The translations under genes were made by a program, and so were the position numbers. Below are positions 57,631 to 64,000 of a stretch of 64,000 bases of DNA, piece by piece (the stretch's first letter is position 1; every line of letters begins with the position of its first letter). Origin of the DNA: Amborella trichopoda (Eukaryota > Streptophyta > Magnoliopsida > Amborellales > Amborellaceae); NCBI RefSeq assembly GCF_000471905.2, contig NW_006498233.1, positions 2,346,909 through 2,410,908 on the forward strand, written 5' to 3'. The notes under the pieces are model-generated. The model ran no database searches and was not told the origin of the DNA. It saw nothing but the letters and a program-made list of their open reading frames with translations.

Positions 57631-58440
57631 ATTTCCTTGTCTCAGAATGTTTGTGGGCTTGGGAGCGCTAGAAGAAGGACGGTGCTACGCTAGCTTGTTC
57701 GTAGGTGTAGACCTAACGTTTTGGTTTTGCAGGAAACCAAGCTCACCTCTCTTAATATTTCTCTTATCTGATCAATTTTGGATTCTCATCCCCTAGACTT
57801 TGCTTATCATACTTCTATTGGCCTCTCTAGTGGTATTTTGACTATTTGGGACCCCACTGTTTTAATGGCAATTTTGCTTCATTTATCCTTTCGAAAAATT
57901 TCTATTTGCTTCTTTGACTCTAATGGCTTTGAATGGTGTATGTCAAATGTATATGGCCCTAATGTTATAGGAAAAAAATAGCAGGTTTTAAACTCCTTAT
58001 CTAGTGTCATAACTTCATGTGGGACCCCTTGGTGTGGTGGTGCTGGTGATTTTAACATGGTGTGGGTTCCACATGAAATCTCTTATAGGTTGACCATCAA
58101 ACTTGAAATTCTTTTGTTCGAATCCTTTGTAAACTCTTATGGCCTCTTTGATTATGAGATTGTGGGTACCAAGTTTACTTGGTTCAATAACTCCATTTTT
58201 TATCCCAAGTTATCCAAGATGGATCTGTTCCTAGTCTTTGAAGGTTGGGACGACCATTTTCCTAAATATCTATTTAAGGCTACTCCCCATCTTGCCTCTG
58301 ATCACGTCCCTATCCTCTTGGATATCTCTCGAGTGACTTTTGGTCCATCCCCTTTTTTATTTGAATTAATGTGGCTCAAAGATAACTCTTTGCTGAAGGT
58401 TGTGAAGAATACTTGGGAGTTTATCCTGGTCTGTTGATGG
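57631..58440 (+). pseudogene. LINE ORF2 endonuclease domain
   Basis: Motifs in order: NVCGLGSARRRT, LQETKLTS (QETK), SNVYGPN, GDFNMVW and LASDHVPILLDI (SDH, about 58297-58305). This is the apurinic-type endonuclease of L1 elements. Stops occur after ETKL and near 57980, and a frameshift lies between blocks, so it is inactive. 58057-58437 is the longest open piece. Confidence 0.88.
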
Positions 58441-59220
58441 TCTGGCTTTGTGCTAACCAATAAATTGAAGGGCTTTAAAGCTAAGCTTTAGGAGTGCAGT
58501 AAAAACCATTTTGGTAATATTGCTTAAAAGATTAGTGTTATTGAAAGGGAATTTCTTTCCTTTAACACTGTGGAGCAATCTGAGGGTGGTCTATCTCTAG
58601 ACCAAAAGAGTAAGAAGTAAAAGAAGTTAAATGATTTGGATCACCTTCTTAGCATGGAAGAGATCTTCTGCTTTCAGAGATCTAGATTCAAATGGGTCAG
58701 AAAATGTGATCTAGACACTAAATAGTTTCATGACATAGCCATTTCCAGACATCGCACCAACTGCAATAGTGGTTTGTCGATACTTGCGATTAATATGTAT
58801 AATTCCATTGATGTTGAGAATGTTATAGTGAACCATTTTCACGTAGCCTTTCTTAGGAGCAGTGCTTGCCTTTTGATATTCAACATGTGCCCTCCAGACC
58901 CTTTCCCTCAGCTTTGCTGAAACCCTTGAGCGTGCTTTTTTCTTTGAAGAAGTTAAGGAAGCGGTCTTTGGCCTCCCGAGAGATAAAGCCCTGGGCCTAG
59001 ATGGGTTTCCCCTGGTGTTCTTTTAAAAGTTATGGGACCTAGTCAAGCTAGACATCATGGCATGGCTACTTCAATTTTATTTTGATGGCTATGTCATTAA
59101 TGGCATTAATTCTTCTCTCATCTCGCTCATCCCCAAAAAGGCCACCATCCAGTCCCTCCAAGATATTCATCCGATCAGTCTCCTGTAGGGCTTGTACAAA
59201 ATCCTGGCTAAGTTGTTAGC
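58441..59220 (+). pseudogene. LINE ORF2 linker and N-terminal reverse transcriptase
   Basis: The linker includes EEIFCFQRSRFKWVRKCDLD (the FF-Q-SR-KW region). RT begins with EEVKEAVFGLPRDKALGLDG (about 58948-59005), SSLISLIPKKATIQ and IHPISLL-GLYKILAKLLAN. The palm YADD block and everything after are absent. Confidence 0.85.
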
Positions 59221-59238
59221 GAATTCGCACCCAATTGG

Positions 59239-59245
59239 AGTGAGT

Positions 59246-59288
<43 letters not shown>
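59239..59288. repeat. (GA)n microsatellite
   Basis: GAGTGAGTGAGTGAGAGAGA continuing as uninterrupted GA dinucleotides to about 59287. It marks the break point of the LINE. Confidence 0.95.
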
Positions 59289-59290
<2 letters not shown>

Positions 59291-59755
59291 TCTGCCACAC
59301 TTGGCTCCTTCTTCATCGGATATCCCTTCCACTAGTGCTCCTCCCTCAGTGCCATCGAATCTCTTAGGGGCTATCCTTTGGGACATAAAGGGTCTTCAGG
59401 CTCAAGTGGCTGTCCTTCAGGCTGAGAGTGTATGTATTCTCATATTTATTTTCTTTGTAATTCTATTATTCTTCTGTTTACCATTGTCTTCCTCCTCTTG
59501 TAGGAACGTGCAACGGCGGAATCTGAGCATAAGGAGCATATGGTCAGGATTCTAGAGGTACTGTATATTGGGAAGGGCGGTGACCTTGCTCCCTTGTGGC
59601 GGCTAGCTAGACATCACTTGGGCTACATCTTGTCCCCAGCAGGAGACCTTTGATACATATGCAGCTAGGTCAAGCAGCATGAGGTCTCATAGGTCGGGTG
59701 CCCATAGATCTATCCCAGTGGGCATCGGGTCTCATCTGACTAACGATAACTAAGA
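59289..59755 (+). pseudogene. Unrecognised exon-like segments (coiled-coil-like)
   Basis: A frame reading LAPSSSDIPSTSAPPSVPSN then LLGAILWDIKGLQAQVAVLQ AE stops making sense at a possible donor near 59429. A T-rich intron-like stretch ends CTCTTGTAG at about 59503, followed by ERATAESEHKEHMVRILEV in an open frame. A second acceptor (CCCAGCAG, about 59643) precedes a 40-codon Ser/Arg-rich stretch ending TAA near 59753. The pattern suggests 3' exons of a gene or transposon-encoded protein. Family not recognised. Confidence 0.3.
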
Positions 59756-60600
59756 AGCCTCTTCTTCAAACCCAACCCCCTCCCGAATGGGCAGTACTGT
59801 CTTAGATATTTAATCTTTTGTGAGAGACTGTTGTTTGAGGGTGTTATGTTCCCTATACAGTTGGCTTGTTGGGTTTGTAATAATTTCGCTTACCACCATA
59901 CTTTTGGGTTTTGTTGCTATCATGCTTTCATCTCTCTTGCTAATCTGATGGTATGCCCATTGATTACACACACATATATATATATATTTATATATATATA
60001 TATTTATATATCTTCTATTTATATATAACTCTTCTATTTAGATGAGTTGATTGACCTCAACCATGTGCACACACTTTCAACCAAATATATTCTTCTTTTG
60101 AACTTGTATAAGCCATTCCTTTTGTATCTTGAACATGCATAAAATGGAAAACAAGTTGCCCCTTAAGTGCCTCAGAAACACGGGCGAGAGAGAGACCTCC
60201 TTTTGCACTAGTTAGACTTGTCATAGGCGGAGAAATACTGTTTCCATCAAATAATAGTTAGCGATTTAGGGTCATACAACCATGGACTATAGATCCTATT
60301 TTAAAAGTTATTTGAAAATAATTTGGAGCGAGTGAAATTCGATTTTCATAAAATCATTTTAAAACGGGAGTGGGTCTTATAGTTTAGACAGCTATTACCC
60401 CTTGGTGTAAATGAAACTAAGCATATTTTTACGAATTTAATTAGTCCAGAAACTAGATTAAGACCCTAGTTTCAAAAATGAATTTTTTCCCCAAGAGTCG
60501 ATTCTTATAAATCAAAAGACCTCTTTTCTAAAAGTGATCATTTTTTGAAAAGGGAATTTTTATTTTCAGTAGGCCTGGTGAGAGTTAGGCCGGTTCCGTC
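59756..60600. other. Intergenic with (TA)n tract; no gene
   Basis: TATATA tracts lie at about 59971-60012. 60.2-60.6 kb is AT-rich and may belong to the LTR of the minus-strand element to the right. No supported coding sequence. Confidence 0.45.
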
Positions 60601-61250
60601 TTAGACAATAAGGACTTGGAAATCTCAAGTATTTTTCACCTCGAGCATTTTCCCTTTTCCTTACGCATCAATAGATGTTCTTTGGTTTATCTTTATCCTA
60701 TCATCTTAGAGGCCAAAGGAGTGCCTCTCGTGGTTCCTCAGACTTCCCTAGAATATCATGAGAATTCTAGGAGACTTGTGATCCTTGAATTTACCGTAGG
60801 CCTTCCTTAGTAGATCTGAGCCTTCAACTCCCCTTTTAGGGTTTTCATTCATGGCATGGGATAATAGTATCTTTTTCGGATTTTTACTATTCCTAGATTT
60901 TTGTTTCGACTTTTTTGCCCATAGTATTTCTACTATGTCCGTCATTTCGTTTTTACCCATGTCTCCCTTTCGAGTTTTCATCATGTCCAATTATTTCGAC
61001 ATTTTTACTCATGGGCCCACTTTCTGGTTTTCACCATGTCCACCCTCTTTATATATATTTTTGGATTTTTAATTTTTTCTGTTTCCCTCTATTTTTTGTG
61101 TATGCTCCCCCTACGGGTAATATTTCTTATAAGTTGTTAATAAGGTTAGGTATTTCCAACCCATCTCGGTTTGTTATCCTGTAAGAGTTGCCCTAATGTA
61201 CGTTGGTTACCATGTGTAGTCCTTCCCAATTAGATTTGAATTTTTCCAAT
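60601..61250 (-). other. 3' UTR / U3-like region of Tat element 3
   Basis: Plus-strand reading shows repeated TTTTTACCCATG/TTTTTACTCATGG and CATGTCC motifs (60.85-61.06 kb) matching segments in the two LTR-like blocks near 8.5 and 13.5 kb. It directly follows the integrase end. ORFs at 60748-61184 are low in complexity and not supported. Confidence 0.4.
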
Positions 61251-61329
61251 GGGTGTGGGTTGGTAGATGAGTGGAATATCTTCTTTAGTACCATGTCACC
61301 AACTTGGAATTGTCTTCAAATGACCTTTC

Positions 61330-62231
61330 TCAGATAGGCTCGATCGATGTGCTTATGATAGCTTCAAAAGCTTGGAATTGCCTCTCATCTAGAGTGAGAA
61401 AAGAGGCTAATCGTGCTTTATGTATTCCATCATCATTTAAAGTGCGATGAGCAATTATCCTAAGAGAAGGGATATCAATTTCAATAGGCGTGATCGCCTC
61501 TATACCATAGACTAGTGAATATGGGTTCATACCATTTGGTGTTTTCATGTTGGTCTGGTATGCCCATAGGGCATCTTGTAACTTTTTATGCCAGTCTTTC
61601 CCATTCTCTATGGTTCTATCAATGATCCTGAGAAGGGCTTTGTTGGTAGCCTCAGCTTGGCCATTTCTTTGAGGGTCATATGCTGTAGAAAATTCTTGGG
61701 TTGCATACCCTTCTGATAGTATCATTTTTTAATTTCATCCCATTATCAGTGATGATTGATTCTGGGACCCCAAATCAATAAATGATGTTGTTCTTAAGGA
61801 ATCACACCACATGTCTTCCTTCAATTTTTAAAAAGGAGGTAGCTTTAACCCATTTGGTGAAGTATTAAGTGGCAGTTAGGAACCTGTGTCCATTTGATGC
61901 TCTAGATGAGATCATTCCTGTAACATCAAGGGCCCACTTGCAAAGGGCCATAATGGTGGTGTTGAATTCAGAGGCATGGACGGCAAGTGAACGAGGTCCC
62001 CATATATTTGATGCTTGGACAACTCTTCACATGCATCCAACAGTCCCCAGCCATAGTAGTCCAATAATACTCTTGGCTCCTGATTTTCTGGATGAGAGCG
62101 GCTGCCCTATGATGTCCTCCTTCATTTTGTGCTTCCGTGAGAATTCTATCGATTCTGGATCGTTGATACATCTTAAAAGACTCTATCAAATGATTTCTTA
62201 TAAACTTGGCCTCCCCAGACAACAAAGTTGA
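61330..62231 (-). pseudogene. Integrase of Tat element 3
   Basis: Zinc-binding region: EAQNEGGHHRAAALIQKI then YYWTTMAGDCWMHVKSC (61968-62225). Core: ALDVTGMISS, YFTKWVKATSFLKIE, GVPESIITDNG, followed by FSTAYDPQRNGQAEATNKAL (61330-61725), which carries the catalytic Glu. A stop sits just before YFTKW and a frameshift just after ITDNG. Confidence 0.9.
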
Positions 62232-62910
62232 CTGAAAATCTCCTTAGGTCTTCCTTGCTTTTTGCACTTGCCCCTTTTGGATATTCATTTCCTTTTAGAA
62301 GGGCGAGTATATCACCATACCATGGTTTAATTTTTACCTAGCCTTTTTCATTTATGGTGAAGATCCCTCCCATTTCTTCTTCATTTTCATCAATCTCTTC
62401 AATTTCACTTGTTTTCGGGAGAGAGGGACTGTGTTTGTGCCTTACGTAGAAGGGTTTAACATCTACACCCCAGAGGGATACAAACCATGGACGCTACGGT
62501 GGCAAGGGTATCCACAAATCTGTTATTGACCCTTGCCAGATTCTAGAAGGCGATCTCTTTGAAATTTCTAACCAAGCACCGTACTTTTTCATAGTAGGGA
62601 GCCAATCATTCTTCTCGTACATTCCATGCCCCAAGGATTTGACTTATCACAAGGAGTGAATCGCCGATAACCCATAATCTTTTGATTCAAAGTTCGACAG
62701 AACATTCAAGCCCCATTATTAGGGCTTCATATTTAGCTACATTATTGGTACATGAGAAGTTAAACCTTACAGCGGTACAGATCATGACTCTTTCGGATAA
62801 GCATAAAATGGTGCCCACTCTTGCGCCATACTCATTTTTGGCACCATCAAAGTGTAGCTCCCAAGTTAGATCCTCTATGTTAAAAGGTTTTCATCAGGTA
62901 CATTTGTGTT
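62232..62910 (-). pseudogene. Archaeal-type RNase H and linker of Tat element 3
   Basis: WELHFDGAKNEYGARVG and NNVAKYEALIMGLECSVEL are read on the minus strand at about 62690-62870. The rest to 62232 is a linker with many stops. The plus-strand ORF at 62682-62912 is its antisense shadow. Confidence 0.8.
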
Positions 62911-63400
62911 AATTAGTATATCACCATATAGCGCATGTTCTACTAACTGGTCGGCTCTCGCTTGCCCCTTGACTGACTTTTGGGTGACATTGTCAATTTC
63001 AAACTCACTTAGGAGCATATGCCATTTTGCTAGCCATCTGTAGAGGATTGGCTTTTCAATGATGTACTTTAAAGGATCCATCCTTGAGATGAGTTTTATG
63101 GTATGTGATAAAACATAATGCCTCAGCTTTTAAGATGCCCAAATTAGAGAGAGGCAATGCCTTTCAACATCCGTATACCTAGTTCTGTTACTTAAATAAG
63201 AAATTATTCATTGCTTCCCTTGGTCATCGTATTGTCCCAACATAGCCCTCGTGGTCTTATTTTTCACAGAAAGGTATAAAAATTGGGGTTTGTCGGGAAC
63301 AGGAGGGCTCAACAGTGGTGGATTGGTCAAGTAATGTTTTATTTGTTCAAAAGCTTCTTGACACTTTTCATCCCATACAAATTTTTTTTTCATAACCGGT
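62875..63400 (-). pseudogene. RNase H of Tat element 3
   Basis: MKKKFVWDEKCQEAFEQIKH and YLTNPPLLSPPVP (63208-63393) precede MDPLKYIIEKPILYRWLAKW and MLLSEFEIDNVTQKSVKGQA (62875-63081). Confidence 0.85.
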
Positions 63401-64000
63401 TGAAGGGTTCACATTTGTTCGCTAATTTCGATATGAAATGACTTATGGCTTGTATTCTTCCATGCAGCCCTCGTATTTCTTGTATGTTTCTAGGAGACGC
63501 ATGTCGGTGATAGCCCAGATCTTTTATGGGTCCACTTCGAAGCCCCTCAGACTGAATACGTATCCTAACAATTTTCGTAAAGCGACTCGAAAATCACTCT
63601 TTAGGGTTGAGTTTGAGTTGATATTTGCGGAGTCGCTTAAATATCGATTTTAAGTCAACTTGGTGGTCAACCCTCGTTTTGGATTTTACTAGGATGTCAT
63701 TCACGTAGTCTTCTATGTTTATATGAATCATGTCATGGAATATAGCGGTCATTGCCCTTTGGTAGGTTGCTTCGGCATTCTTGAGACTAAAGGGTATGAC
63801 TCGATAGCAGTAGGTTCCTCGTGCGTAATGAATGATGTTTTTATTTGGTATTTCTTAGCCATACAGATTTGGTTATATCCCAAAAAAACATTCATAAATG
63901 ATAATACCTTATGTTCAACAATATTGTTGACTAAAGCATGTATGTTAGGCAAGGGAAAATCATCTTTTGGACATGCTTGTTTACATTCCAGAAGTCGAGA
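63401..64000 (-). pseudogene. Reverse transcriptase of Tat element 3 (partial)
   Basis: MPNIHALVNNIVEHKVLSFM followed by NVFLGYNQI (63749-63952) is RT block 3, with the catalytic Asp of MDAFSGYNQI replaced by Asn. The upstream edge at the window end holds a CKQACPKDDFPLP-like block. Downstream blocks are frameshifted. Confidence 0.8.

Larger units (their letters stand above)
55301..59220 (+). mobile_element. L1-like LINE retrotransposon, decayed and 3'-truncated
   Basis: Plus-strand ORF1 with a DUF4283-like domain, then ORF2 with an APE-type endonuclease and the first part of RT, in the standard plant L1 order. Stops and frameshifts are frequent. The sequence stops inside RT, before the catalytic YADD, at a GA microsatellite (59239). 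LINEs are normally 5'-truncated, so the lost 3' end points to later deletion or rearrangement. Confidence 0.85.
61251..64000 (-). mobile_element. Ty3/gypsy Tat-lineage element 3 (partial, runs off the window)
   Basis: Integrase, aRNH, RNase H and RT occur in minus-strand order from 61.3 kb to the window end. The dual RNase H again places it in the Tat lineage. It differs clearly from elements 1 and 2. Frameshifts and stops are present throughout. Confidence 0.85.

Overview
This window is plant nuclear DNA. Three things point that way: a typical intron-containing plant R2R3-MYB gene, plant-type Ty3/gypsy elements of the Tat lineage (which carry a second RNase H), and a plant L1-like LINE whose ORF1 holds a DUF4283-like domain. 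The rest is AT-rich, low in genes, and full of retrotransposons, MITEs and degenerate tandem repeats. A 20-base N gap at 47428-47447 shows this is a scaffolded assembly. I cannot name the species.

Layout. 1-4.4 kb: intergenic DNA with an LTR-like promoter block (580-1110), one MITE (2731-3105), an exon-like fragment (3544-3834) and the 3' end plus LTR of a minus-strand Ty1/copia element (4045-4440). 4.9-16.7 kb: no intact coding region. It holds two diverged minus-strand LTR-like blocks (5.9-8.8 and 10.86-13.67 kb). Each is followed, in its own direction of transcription, by a low-complexity tandem array; the array at 9718-10745 is a run of about 18 dyad units. Further degenerate arrays fill 13.7-15.3 kb. 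16.7-26.9 kb: a broken Tat-lineage gypsy element on the minus strand (integrase, archaeal-type RNase H, RNase H, RT, gag with three zinc knuckles, a 10 x 120-bp leader array, a tRNA-Arg-like PBS and a 2.2-kb 5' LTR). Its LTR interrupts a second Tat element (26.9-30 kb) inside the extra RNase H. 30-38.7 kb: LTR-like and tandem-repeat debris, including a small plus-strand LTR element (32451-34725) and a gag remnant. 38738-44048: an almost complete but decayed Ty1/copia element on the minus strand with both LTRs. 44.6-50 kb: MITEs, CT-rich microsatellite and a solo-LTR-like segment. 51.5-53.2 kb: the one convincing host gene, a three-exon R2R3-MYB of subgroup 14 (RAX/Blind/MYB36-like). 55.3-59.2 kb: a degenerate LINE on the plus strand, cut off inside its RT. 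61.2-64 kb: a third Tat-type pol on the minus strand, running off the window end.

Only the MYB gene looks functional. The rest records layered insertion, decay and tandem-array growth inside retrotransposons. I found no convincing new enzyme or defence system. The most unusual features are the dyad array (9.7-10.7 kb), the 120-bp leader array, the triple zinc-knuckle gag, and recurrent PBS-like motifs in the 13.8-15.0 kb array.
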